Origin: Paracidovorax anthurii
GTDB lineage: Bacteria; Pseudomonadota; Gammaproteobacteria; Burkholderiales; Burkholderiaceae_C
Direction: 5' to 3'
Assembly: GCF_003269065.1 (NCBI RefSeq)
Contig: NZ_QLTA01000001.1
Coordinates: 173,510-237,509 of the forward strand
DNA length: 64,000 nt
Shown here: piece by piece, positions 27,075-35,065 of the stretch
Numbering within the stretch: position 1 is the stretch's first letter
Layout of the letters: each line of letters starts with the position of its first letter
Translations under genes and position numbers: made by a program
Notes under the pieces: generated by a model
What the model was told of the DNA's origin: nothing
What the model saw: only the letters and a program-made list of their open reading frames with translations
Databases searched by the model: none

Positions 27075-27881
27075 ATGAGTTTCTATGATGAAGTTCCTGA
27101 CATCAATCCCGTACCCGATGCCTCAACCAGCGTGCGTGAGGCGGTGCAGCATCGCCCGGGGATGCTCGATCGGCTGATCTATCGCGTTTTCGCCCGCGAC
27201 CTGACCGTAGTTGCCGTGGAGACGCTTGCCGGGCACTTCCGGCTGGTCATGTTTCAGGACGACTCCCTGAAGGGCTTCGATTGGATACCGGGACAGAAGC
27301 TTCAAGTCGCGATGGGGTCTGCGCTCGAGGCGAGGACCTACACGCCGATCGAAGTCGATGCTCGATCGGGAAAGCTGCGCATCATTGCCTACGCGCACGG
27401 GTCTGGACCCGGCAGCATGTGGGTTAAAGGGCTCAAGCCGGGAGATGTCTGCAAGGCGTTCGGTCCATCCAATTCACAGGATCTTCGGCCCTCCTCGACA
27501 GCAATGGTGCTGGTCGGCGATGAGACATCCATCGGCCTGTCTTGTGCTGCGGCCGCCCATCGCCAGAGTCAGGGGGACCGAGTCCTTCCTATTCAACACT
27601 TCTTCGAGGTCGACTCGAAGGAACAGGTGCAAGCATTGCTGAACCGTTTGCCAGACCTGGGGACAGTGCAGCTCTATGAGCGCGAGCCCGACAACGTGCA
27701 TTGGGACGTAATGGAGCACGCGATTCAATCCTTCGTGTCGGATCAAGCAGCGAACATCGTGCTTACCGGCCGTGCATCGAGCATCCAGCGGTTTCGGCGC
27801 GTGCTGCGCCCGCTAAAGTTTCCAGGCAAACAGCTTTCTTCGAAAGCCTTCTGGGCTGATGGCAAGCGTGGGCTCGACTAG
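27075..27881 (+). CDS. Siderophore-interacting protein (FAD-dependent ferric-siderophore reductase family)
   Basis: 268 aa. Matches the SIP/ViuB family: an FAD-binding barrel with LEARTYTPIEVDARSGKLRI (the RxYTxR-like motif reads ARTYTPIE) and HGSGPGSMWVKGLKPGD, then an NAD-binding-like half with LVGDETSIGL. Such enzymes release iron from ferric siderophores in the cytoplasm. A strong GAGGAGG Shine-Dalgarno is at 27062. It lies downstream of the TetR-type operator and in the lower-GC islet. Proximity to the Fur-like box and RND pump suggests shared siderophore handling, which is inference. Confidence 0.85.
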   Translation: MSFYDEVPDINPVPDASTSVREAVQHRPGMLDRLIYRVFARDLTVVAVETLAGHFRLVMFQDDSLKGFDWIPGQKLQVAMGSALEARTYTPIEVDARSGKLRIIAYAHGSGPGSMWVKGLKPGDVCKAFGPSNSQDLRPSSTAMVLVGDETSIGLSCAAAAHRQSQGDRVLPIQHFFEVDSKEQVQALLNRLPDLGTVQLYEREPDNVHWDVMEHAIQSFVSDQAANIVLTGRASSIQRFRRVLRPLKFPGKQLSSKAFWADGKRGLD

Positions 27882-28182
27882 CACAGGCGCGCTAAGTCCG
27901 CGTGCTGGCAGCCGGGCAAAGCGGTAAGCAAGTACGCAACCCACGTGCCCTGCAGCACCAGATAGCCCGCAACCTCGTGATCAACCATCAGCGGCACGGC
28001 GCGTGCATGCCACCGTGGAAGTGCCCAACGCACAAGTCGAGGCTGAATAGGCGCACGCCAACCGCAACTCGGCGCCGGAGACCGCCTTGTCATCGCAGGA
28101 TGGCGCTGGTCGCGGCCATCGACAGCCTGCCACTTCAATGCAATGCAGCGAGGCTTTCATGCCCAACCGCTTCGAGAGCATG
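27882..28182. other. Non-coding stretch, nothing identified
   Basis: About 300 nt between the SIP gene and a terminator, of intermediate GC. Open frames on both strands lack ribosome-binding sites, consistent third-position bias or recognisable motifs. It probably represents the right border of the lower-GC islet; no direct repeats or tRNA are visible. Confidence 0.4.
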
Positions 28183-28209
28183 AAAAAAGGGCGCCATTTC
28201 GGCGCCCTT
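28183..28209 (-). terminator. Rho-independent terminator
   Basis: Stem AAGGGCGCC / GGCGCCCTT (28187-28195 and 28201-28209) with a 5-nt loop. On the minus strand it is followed by six T, terminating the small membrane-protein gene that ends at 28241. Confidence 0.9.
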
Positions 28210-28240
28210 GAAGGGGAAATCTGTGCGCGAGGCGCGTGGA

Positions 28241-28681
28241 TCAGTAGTAGCGGCGGATGTTGTCCACTGCGATGCCGTTCATGGCGCGGCTCAGGTCGGC
28301 CATGATGCGGGCGTCGTGCAGGGCCGCGTTCCAGGTCTTCTCGTCCTCGGCCTCGCGGCGGCGGGCTTCCTTCCAGGCGCGGAAGCCGGCGCGCAGCATG
28401 GCGGCGGTGCGGCGCACGGGGCTCGCCAGCAGGGCCAGGGCGGCGAAGGCGATCAGCCAGAGCACCATCCAGGCGGCCAGCAGGTGGCCTTCGCCCCAGG
28501 TGTCCAGCACCTGGTTGGCCACCACCAGCACGGCGGCCACGACGGCGGCCAGCAGCAGGGAGGATGCGCCGCGCGAGAGGTCGAAGCGGGAGGCCACGCT
28601 CTTCAGCGTGGCGGCAGCTTGTTCTGCGCGTGCCACGCCGGCATGTTCGGTACGGTAGTCGATGTGTACGAAGTTCGTCAT
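28241..28681 (-). CDS. Small membrane protein, unknown function
   Basis: 146 aa. Two hydrophobic helices (LLLAAVVAAVLVVANQVL at ~residues 42-59 and AAWMVLWLIAFAALALLA at ~69-86) are followed by a charged, helical cytoplasmic tail ending in NIRRYY. The ATG at 28681 was chosen for its AAAGGG ribosome site; the frame upstream extends into the promoter. It has its own promoter and terminator, so is monocistronic, and is divergent from a LysR gene. Family not recognised. Confidence 0.8.
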   Translation of the reverse strand: MTNFVHIDYRTEHAGVARAEQAAATLKSVASRFDLSRGASSLLLAAVVAAVLVVANQVLDTWGEGHLLAAWMVLWLIAFAALALLASPVRRTAAMLRAGFRAWKEARRREAEDEKTWNAALHDARIMADLSRAMNGIAVDNIRRYY

Positions 28682-28733
28682 GATGCAAGACCCTTTCAGC
28701 CGCTTTTGGCGAAATTGCCGGGCGAATGCAGGT

Positions 28734-28762
28734 ATATTAGGGTTTACCCCATGGTTGTTCCA
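28734..28762 (-). promoter_or_regulatory. Sigma-70-like promoter for the small membrane protein
   Basis: TGGAAC (28762-28757), 17 nt, TAATAT (28739-28734) on the minus strand, 53 nt before the start codon. The AT-rich intergenic region is shared with the divergent LysR gene. Confidence 0.55.
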
Positions 28763-28808
28763 CTTTATATTTTGAATCTCAGTCATTCACATCAATGATG
28801 ATTCAGGC

Positions 28809-29777
28809 ATGCAACCCGTCAACTTCCGCTCGCTGGACCTGAATCTGCTGCGCGTTTTCGACGAGGTGATGTCCGAACGCAACCTCACCCGCGCGGCGCA
28901 GAAGCTGGCGCTGACCCAGCCGGCGGTGAGCAACGCCCTGCGCCGGCTGCGCGAAGTGCTCGGCGACGACATCGTGGTGCGCAGCGGCCAGGGGGTGGAG
29001 CCCACGCCCCGCGCGCTGGCGCTGTGGCCGCCGGTGCGGCAGGCGCTGGCCCAGTTGCAGCAATCCCTGGCGCCGGGCACCTTCGACCCCGCTTCCGCCA
29101 ATTCCACCTTCGTGCTGGCGATGGCCGATGCCACGGGCGCCACGCTGATCCCGCCGCTGGTGGAAATCGTGGAGCGCGAGGCGCCCGGCGTCTCGCTGCG
29201 CGTGGTGCCGCTCACCACGCGCGACCCGCGCGGCCTGCTGGACGACGATTCCACCGACATGGCCGTGGGCTACTTCCCCGCCGTGATGGCCGACCTGACC
29301 GCCCGCGCCCAGACCGACAGCGTGATCGCCCACGAAAGCCTGCGCCTCTACGACGGCGAATACGTCTGCGTGATGCGCCAGGACCACCCGCTGGCGAAGG
29401 AGCCGCTGTCGCTGGACCAGTATTGCGCCGCGCGCCACCTGCTGGTGAGCTTCTCGGGCAAGCCCTACGGCTTCATCGACGAGGCGCTCACCGCGCTGGG
29501 CCGCGAGCGGCGCATCGTGCTGACGGTGAACCAGTTCTTCACGGCCGGCCGCGTGGTGGCGACCACCGACCTGCTCACCGTGCTGCCGCGCCACTTCGTC
29601 GGCGTGGCCAGCCTGGGCGGCGAGCTCGTCTGGCGCCCGCTGCCCATGCCCCTGCCCACGGTGCACGTGGACGCGCTCTGGCACCGCCGCCGGCGCCACG
29701 ATGCCGCCCACCGCTGGCTGCGCGACGCCATGGCCCGCTCGGCGCTGCACACCACGGCGCGGCCGCCGGCGGCATGA
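28809..29777 (+). CDS. LysR-family transcriptional regulator
   Basis: 322 aa. The N-terminal winged helix-turn-helix reads NLLRVFDEVMSERNLTRAAQ, LALTQPAVSNALRRLREVLGD; the effector domain begins around residue 95. The wording of the DNA-binding region (VRSGQGVEPTPRALAL) places it in the LeuO/NodD/PnbR-like branch. Target unknown; the adjacent divergent membrane-protein gene is the simplest candidate. The stop is 32 nt before the next gene. Confidence 0.9.
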   Translation: MQPVNFRSLDLNLLRVFDEVMSERNLTRAAQKLALTQPAVSNALRRLREVLGDDIVVRSGQGVEPTPRALALWPPVRQALAQLQQSLAPGTFDPASANSTFVLAMADATGATLIPPLVEIVEREAPGVSLRVVPLTTRDPRGLLDDDSTDMAVGYFPAVMADLTARAQTDSVIAHESLRLYDGEYVCVMRQDHPLAKEPLSLDQYCAARHLLVSFSGKPYGFIDEALTALGRERRIVLTVNQFFTAGRVVATTDLLTVLPRHFVGVASLGGELVWRPLPMPLPTVHVDALWHRRRRHDAAHRWLRDAMARSALHTTARPPAA

Positions 29778-29808
29778 ACGCGGCCCGCGCGCCGGACAAT
29801 GCGGGCGC

Positions 29809-30660
29809 ATGAAGATCCAACTGCTGTCCGACCTGCACCTGGAGGCCCACCCCGCGTTCCAGCCCAGCCCCGCGCCCGGCGCCGACCTGCTCGTGCTGGC
29901 GGGCGACATCGGCTCCTACCAGCCCGGCTCCCGGCTGGCGGACGACGACTTCGGGCTCGCGCGCTTCTCGCCGCTACCGCAGTACGCGGGCTGGCCCACG
30001 CCCGTGCTGTTCGTGCCGGGCAACCATGAATACGACATGCACGACTTCGACGCCGCGCGCGACCGGCTGCGGGCCACCTGCGACCGGCTCGGCCTGCGGT
30101 GGCTGGACCGGGAGGTGGTGGTGCTGGACGGCGTGCGCTTCGTGGGCACCACGCTCTGGAGCGACTTCGACGCCATCGCGCTGCAGGACGGCGGCGGGGG
30201 CACGGACACGGCGCGGCTGCTGCGCCAGCGCGACAAGGCCTTCCGCGCCGCCAACTTCTACCTGCGCAAGACCGGCGGCACCCGCGCCGGCGAGCCGTTC
30301 CTGGCCGAGCCCATGCGCGAGGAGGCCCTGGCCTGCCAGCGCTGGCTGCGGGAGACGCTCCAGACGCCGTTCGGCGGCCCGACGGTCGCGATCACCCACT
30401 TCGCGCCCAGCCTGCGCAGCGCCGATCCACGCTACGGGCTGGTGCCCGGCACGGCGGGCTTCTGCAACGCGCTGGACGATCTGCTGCCGCATGCGCGGCT
30501 CTGGATGCACGGCCACCTGCACGCCCCGAGCGACTACACGGCGCAGGGCACGCACGCGGACGGCAGCGCCTGGCGCTGCCGCGTGGTGGCCAACCCGCTG
30601 GGCTATGAACGCAAGGGCGAGCAGGAGGGCTTCCAGCCCCATTTCACCGCCACCGTATGA
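29809..30660 (+). CDS. Calcineurin-like metallophosphoesterase
   Basis: 283 aa. Contains the metal-binding motifs of the family in order: LLSDLHLE (~residues 5-12), LVLAGDIG (~28-35), LFVPGNHEYD (~67-76), AITHFAP (~194-200) and MHGHLHAP (~227-234). These ligate a binuclear metal centre that hydrolyses phosphoesters. Substrate cannot be predicted. Located directly after the LysR gene in the same direction. Confidence 0.9.
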   Translation: MKIQLLSDLHLEAHPAFQPSPAPGADLLVLAGDIGSYQPGSRLADDDFGLARFSPLPQYAGWPTPVLFVPGNHEYDMHDFDAARDRLRATCDRLGLRWLDREVVVLDGVRFVGTTLWSDFDAIALQDGGGGTDTARLLRQRDKAFRAANFYLRKTGGTRAGEPFLAEPMREEALACQRWLRETLQTPFGGPTVAITHFAPSLRSADPRYGLVPGTAGFCNALDDLLPHARLWMHGHLHAPSDYTAQGTHADGSAWRCRVVANPLGYERKGEQEGFQPHFTATV

Positions 30661-30795
30661 TTCCACCAGGCGGCACCAGTCCCGGAGGCCGCCGGATCCG
30701 CCAAGCGCACGGCGCCACAAAGATGACGCAGGTCAAGACAACAGGCAGGGTCGCGCTTTAGCCTCGCAACCAAACTTTGTGGAAAGCTTTGAGCC

Positions 30796-31221
30796 ATGAA
30801 CATCCTTCTCGCCGTCGACGGCAGCGCCTACACCAAGAAAATGCTCGCCTACCTCGCCACGCACGAGGAACTGCTGGCCGGCGGCACGCACGAGGTGACC
30901 GTCATCACCGTGCAATCGCCGCTGCCGCCCCGGGCCCGCGCCGCGCTGGGCAAGGAGGTGGTGGAGAAATACCACGCCGAGGAGGCCGACAAGGTGACCA
31001 GCCCCGTCATCAAGTTCCTCGCGCGCCACGGCATCGTCGCCAGGCGGCTCGTGAAGACCGGCCCCGTGGGCGAGACCATCGCCAAGGTGGCCGACGCCGG
31101 CAAGTTCGACCTGCTGGTGATGGGCTCGCACGGCCACGGCGCGCTGGGCAAGCTCGTGATGGGCTCGGTCAGCACCCAGGTGCTGGCCAGCAGCCACGTG
31201 CCGGTGCTGCTGGTGCGTTGA
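30796..31221 (+). CDS. Universal stress protein, UspA family
   Basis: 141 aa, one Usp domain. The start MNILLAVDGSAYTKKML and the ATP-binding signature GSHGHGALGKLVMGSVSTQV (G-2x-G-9x-GS) near the C-terminus are characteristic of the nucleotide-binding subgroup. Probably a cytoplasmic dimer induced by stress. Monocistronic; followed by ~175 nt of hairpin-rich non-coding DNA. Confidence 0.93.
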   Translation: MNILLAVDGSAYTKKMLAYLATHEELLAGGTHEVTVITVQSPLPPRARAALGKEVVEKYHAEEADKVTSPVIKFLARHGIVARRLVKTGPVGETIAKVADAGKFDLLVMGSHGHGALGKLVMGSVSTQVLASSHVPVLLVR

Positions 31222-31397
31222 GCCCGCAGCCCAGGAAACGGTCACGGCCTCGACCGTCCGACGGCCGCGGAGCCGGCCACGCCAGCAGACGCCGTGGAGC
31301 CGGCTTTGCCGGGCCACCGGCGTCGCCCCCCTTCCCGCAGCGCGCAGCGCTGTGAGAGCAAGGGGGAAGCGGCAAAGCCGTTCGGGGGGATGCGCCC

Positions 31398-32015
31398 CTA
31401 CCTCGCCCCCAGGCCGCCGAAGCAGGTCTGCACCGCCCAGTCGATGATCTGCTCGTCGGTGTAGCCGCCATGGTCGCGCAGCATGGACAGCAGCGGGTCG
31501 GCGGTGCGCGCGTAGAGCGAGTACAGGATCACCTCGGCCGGCAGCACGCGGCTCATCTGGCCGGCGCGCTGCGCCTCGGTGATCCATTCGGTGATGCGCG
31601 TGCTCACGCACTGCAGCGCGCCCTGGTAGGCGGTGCATTCCTTGAGGGACCGCTTCAGGCCGGAGTTGCGGCTCAGCAGCAGCGGCAGCTCGTCGGTGAG
31701 CTGCAGCGAGAGCAGCCAGCGCAGGAGCTGGCGCAGGCATTCAAAGGGCGGGGTGTCGGGCGGCAGGCCGTCGAGGAACTCGCTCAGGCGCTCCACCGCG
31801 CGGGCCATGGCGGCGGCGCAGAGGTCGTCCTTGCCCGCGAAATGCTTGTAGAGGCTGGCCTTGGCGACGCCGACCTCGGCGGCCACTTCGTCGAGCGTCA
31901 TCGCCTCGAAGCCCTTTTCACCCAGCAGCCGGCCCGCAGCCTCCACGATGGCCTGCGCGCGGGCCTCGTGCATCTGTGCCTTGAAGGAACGGCGGGGTGG
32001 AGCAGACGTATTCAT
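31398..32015 (-). CDS. TetR-family regulator
   Basis: 205 aa. The helix-turn-helix (RAQAIVEAAGRLLGEKGFEA, LDEVAAEVGVAKASLYKHF) is clear; the C-terminal domain resembles those with a conserved TDELPLLLSRN segment. The ATG at 32015 is preferred over an upstream GTG. No obvious target gene is adjacent, since the neighbours are a LysR gene and uspA. Confidence 0.88.
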   Translation of the reverse strand: MNTSAPPRRSFKAQMHEARAQAIVEAAGRLLGEKGFEAMTLDEVAAEVGVAKASLYKHFAGKDDLCAAAMARAVERLSEFLDGLPPDTPPFECLRQLLRWLLSLQLTDELPLLLSRNSGLKRSLKECTAYQGALQCVSTRITEWITEAQRAGQMSRVLPAEVILYSLYARTADPLLSMLRDHGGYTDEQIIDWAVQTCFGGLGAR

Positions 32016-32070
32016 GTTCACATCTTAGGCCCTGTGTCAAGGGCTTCGGCGCGATCCAGGCGGCAGGCCG

Positions 32071-32988
32071 TCAGGCGGCCGGCGCCAGCGTCCGCGCGGC
32101 GGTGCCGGTCAGCGCCTCGGTGAGCGAATCCAGCACCTCGGACTCCAGGTTCCAGCAATGCCAGTAGAGCTGGATGGGCAGCGCGTGGCCCGGGGCCAGG
32201 TCCACGAGGCTGCCGTCGGCCAGCGCGGGCCGCGCGAGCAGCTCGGGCACCACGCCGGCGCCCCAGCCCGCGGCGGCGGCGCGCACCTGCCCTTCCGAGC
32301 TGGGCACGAAGAGGTGGTGCAGCGCCACGCGCTTGAGGCCGAAGGCGCGCATGATGAATTCCGCCTGCATGTCGTCCTTGCGGTTGAACGACAGGAAGGG
32401 CACGTCGCGGAAGTTGTGCGGCGTGAGCCCCTGGGGCAGGTGCCGCGCGGCGAGCGCGGGCGAGGCCACGGCCACGTAGCGCATCGCGCCCAGGGGCACG
32501 ACCTTGCAGCCGCGCAGCGCCTGCTTGAGCGTGGTCACGCAGCCCAGCACCTGGCCCGAGCGCAGCCATTCCTGGGTGAAGTCCTGGTCGTCCACGATGA
32601 TCTCGATGGGCAGGCGCTGGCGCGCCAGGTCGTGCAGCGCGTCGAGCGCCCAGGTGGCGATGCTGTCGGCGTTGATGGCGATGGCGATGCGCTCGTCCTC
32701 GCGCGCGCCGCCCGGGGCGCTGGGCGCGAGTTCGTGCAGGTCGCGCTCCAGGTCGGCGCGCAGCAGGCGCAGCTGCTTGGTGTGCTTGAGCAGCAACTGC
32801 CCCGCGCTGGTGGGCTTGAGCGGCCGGCTACGCACGATGAGCACCGAGCCCACCTGCGCCTCCAGCGCGCGCAGGCGCTGCGAGACGGCCGACTGGGTGA
32901 CGTTCAGGCGCTGCGCGGCGCGCTCGAAGCCCCCTTCCTCCACGATGGCGGCCAGGCATTCCAGCGCGGCGGGATCGAAGGTGCTCAT
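32071..32988 (-). CDS. ArgP/LysG-type LysR regulator, divergent from dadA
   Basis: 305 aa. Helix-turn-helix ECLAAIVEEGGFERAAQRL, NVTQSAVSQRLRALE, then an ArgP-type effector domain (IAINADSIATWALDAL, EIIVDDQDFTQEWLRSG, FNRKDDMQAEF), the wording typical of ArgP/IciA/LysG proteins that sense basic or other amino acids. The adjacent divergent gene is a D-amino-acid dehydrogenase, and an inverted repeat lies between them, so it probably controls amino-acid catabolism. Confidence 0.88.
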   Translation of the reverse strand: MSTFDPAALECLAAIVEEGGFERAAQRLNVTQSAVSQRLRALEAQVGSVLIVRSRPLKPTSAGQLLLKHTKQLRLLRADLERDLHELAPSAPGGAREDERIAIAINADSIATWALDALHDLARQRLPIEIIVDDQDFTQEWLRSGQVLGCVTTLKQALRGCKVVPLGAMRYVAVASPALAARHLPQGLTPHNFRDVPFLSFNRKDDMQAEFIMRAFGLKRVALHHLFVPSSEGQVRAAAAGWGAGVVPELLARPALADGSLVDLAPGHALPIQLYWHCWNLESEVLDSLTEALTGTAARTLAPAA

Positions 32989-33022
32989 GGTGCCCAGTCC
33001 ATTAGATCAACTGATGAATTTG

Positions 33023-33040
33023 GAGGAAGTTTAATTCCTC
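33023..33040. promoter_or_regulatory. Inverted repeat, probable ArgP-like operator
   Basis: GAGGAA (33023-33028), 6 nt, TTCCTC (33035-33040) in the 89-nt region between the regulator and dadA. A GAGAA/TTCTC motif of the same kind precedes the second ArgP-like regulator in this window. Confidence 0.5.
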
Positions 33041-33077
33041 TTCAAAAAAAACCGCCGCCGCCGCACACTGACCAGCC

Positions 33078-34412
33078 ATGAAAACCATCGTCCTCGGCGC
33101 CGGCATCATCGGCATCAGCACCGCCTGGCACCTGCTGGAGCGCGGCCACGAAGTCATCGTCGTCGATCGCCAGCCCGACGCGTCGCTGGAGACCAGCTAC
33201 GCGAACGCGGCGCAGATCTCGGTGAGCTATTGCGAGCCGTGGGCGAACCGCGAGGCGCCCTGGAAGGCGCTGAAGTGGATGTTCGACAAGGAAGCGCCGC
33301 TGCTGTTCCGTCCGCAGCTCGACTGGGACCAGTGGCGCTGGGGCCTGAAGTTCCTCGCGCAGTGCAACGACACCGCCTTCGCGCGCAACGTGCAGCAGAT
33401 CGTGGCGCTGGGCGCCTACAGCCACGCCGCGCTCAAGGACGTGGTGCGCGCCACCGGCATCGAATACCACCGGCTGGAGCGCGGCATCGCCCACTTCTAC
33501 ACCGACCAGAAGTCCTTCGATGCCGCCGGCCACGCGGTGGAGCTGATGCGCCAGTACGGCGTGCAGCGCCGCCTGGTGAGCCGCGATGAGCTGCTGCGGA
33601 TCGAGCCGGCCTTCCGCGCCTACGGCGACCGCATCACCGGCGGCACCTACACCAGCACCGACGAGAGCGGCGACGCGCGCGTCTTCACCCAGGCGCTGGC
33701 GCGCCGCTGCGCCGAGCGCGGCGCGCAGTTCCTCTTCGGGCACGACGTGGTGCGGCTGCACGCGGCGGGCGGCGCCATCGAATCGGTGGCGGTGCGCTCC
33801 CGCGAGCCCGGCGCGGCCGTGCAGGACCTGCGCGCCGACGCCTTCGTGGCGGCCTGCGGCTCCTACACCGCCCCCCTGCTGCGCACCGTGGGCGTGGACC
33901 TTCCCATCTACCCCGGCAAGGGCTACAGCGCCACGTTCCCGCTGCTCAGGCCCGAGGACGCACCCATGGTCTCGACCATCGACGACGGCAAGAAGATCGC
34001 CATGAGCCGCCTGGGCAACGTGCTGCGCGTGGCCGGCACGATCGAGCTGGGCGGGTTCGACCTGTCGCTGGGCAGCCCCCTGGCCCGCGCGCGCTGCCAC
34101 ATGCTCTCGCGCCGCATCGCCGAGATCCTGCCCGGCGTGTGCGACACGCGCACGCCCGAGGAAGGGGGCGACCCGCAGTACTGGACCGGCCTGCGCCCGG
34201 CCACGCCCACCAACATCCCGTTCATCGGCCGCACGCGCGTGGGGCGGCTGTGGGTGAACGCCGGCCACGGCACGCTGGGCTGGACGCACGGCGCGGGCTC
34301 GGGCAAGGCCATGGCCGAGCTGCTGAGCGGTGAGCGCCCGGCGATGGATTTCGGCTTCCTGGGCTTCGGCGCGCCCGCGGGCCACGCCGGCAGCGCCCCG
34401 GTGGCGGCCTGA
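33078..34412 (+). CDS. dadA: D-amino-acid dehydrogenase small subunit
   Basis: 444 aa FAD enzyme. The Rossmann dinucleotide motif is VLGAGIIGISTAWHLLERG at the N-terminus and the DAO-family body contains ASLETSYANAAQISVSYCEPW, YPGKGYSATFPL, and near the end PFIGRTRVGRLWVNAGHGTLGWTHGAGSG. Oxidatively deaminates D-amino acids such as D-alanine at the inner membrane, passing electrons to quinone. Divergent from an ArgP-like regulator. No alanine racemase neighbour. Confidence 0.93.
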   Translation: MKTIVLGAGIIGISTAWHLLERGHEVIVVDRQPDASLETSYANAAQISVSYCEPWANREAPWKALKWMFDKEAPLLFRPQLDWDQWRWGLKFLAQCNDTAFARNVQQIVALGAYSHAALKDVVRATGIEYHRLERGIAHFYTDQKSFDAAGHAVELMRQYGVQRRLVSRDELLRIEPAFRAYGDRITGGTYTSTDESGDARVFTQALARRCAERGAQFLFGHDVVRLHAAGGAIESVAVRSREPGAAVQDLRADAFVAACGSYTAPLLRTVGVDLPIYPGKGYSATFPLLRPEDAPMVSTIDDGKKIAMSRLGNVLRVAGTIELGGFDLSLGSPLARARCHMLSRRIAEILPGVCDTRTPEEGGDPQYWTGLRPATPTNIPFIGRTRVGRLWVNAGHGTLGWTHGAGSGKAMAELLSGERPAMDFGFLGFGAPAGHAGSAPVAA

Positions 34413-34483
34413 AACCGGCCTGAAACGCAGTCCCCTTGGAGTCCCCTTGGGAGAGGCGGCGTGCCGGCGCTACGATCGCCGGC

Positions 34484-35038
34484 ATGTCGCCTCCCCACTT
34501 TTTATTCCTGAACGCCTCCACGCGCGAGCCGGGCCACGTCGGCAACACCGAGTGGCTGGCCCGCCAGACCGCCGCCGCGCTGCCCGCGGAGGCCGCGCAG
34601 ACCTGGCTGCACCTCGCCCGCCTCGACCTGCCGCCCTTCGTGGACCTGCGCCACACGGCCGGCAGCTACCCCGCGCCCGAGGGCGACCTGCGCACGCTGC
34701 TGGACGCCACCCTGGCGGCGACCGAGATCGTGTTCGTGGCGCCCGTCTACTGGTTCAGCATCCCCTCGCCGCTCAAGACCTACCTGGACCACTGGAGCGC
34801 CTGGATGCGCGTGCCGGGGCTGGACTTCAAGGAGCGCATGGCCGCCAAGACGCTCGGGCTGGTCGCCACCAGCGGCGACCGTGCCAAGGCCCAGCCGATG
34901 ATCGATTCGGTCCAGCTGTGCGCGCAGTTCCTGGGCATGCGCTTCCGGGGGACGCTCTGGGGCAAGGGCGGCCCGCCGGGCGCGGTGCAGGCCGACGCGG
35001 CGGCCGTGCAGCAGCCCGCTACGTTTTTAATAGCATAA
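34484..35038 (+). CDS. NAD(P)H-dependent FMN oxidoreductase, flavodoxin-like fold
   Basis: 184 aa. Flavodoxin-like FMN-binding loop LFLNASTREPGHVGNTEWLA at the N-terminus, and FVAPVYWFSIPSPLKTYLDHW in the middle, a signature of the NAD(P)H-dependent FMN reductase/quinone reductase family. The last five residues (TFLIA) and the stop codon are supplied by a copy of the short hairpin repeat, so the C-terminus may differ from the ancestral one. Substrate unknown. Confidence 0.85.
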   Translation: MSPPHFLFLNASTREPGHVGNTEWLARQTAAALPAEAAQTWLHLARLDLPPFVDLRHTAGSYPAPEGDLRTLLDATLAATEIVFVAPVYWFSIPSPLKTYLDHWSAWMRVPGLDFKERMAAKTLGLVATSGDRAKAQPMIDSVQLCAQFLGMRFRGTLWGKGGPPGAVQADAAAVQQPATFLIA

Positions 35039-35061
35039 AGCCCAATAAAACCGGCGACATG
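35018..35061 (-). repeat. Short hairpin repeat, copy 2
   Basis: Minus-strand reading: CATGTCGCCG (35061-35052), a spacer, TGCTATTAAAAACGTAGC. It overlaps the 3' end of the FMN oxidoreductase gene and includes its stop codon. Confidence 0.75.
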
Positions 35062-35065
35062 CAGG

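Noticed and set aside
31222..31397. GC-rich inverted segments (GCCGGCTTTGCCGGGC, CCCCCTTCCC...AAGGGGG) after uspA as a mobile repeat
   Set aside because: Palindromic, but no second copy seen in the window and no clean boundaries or terminator T-run.
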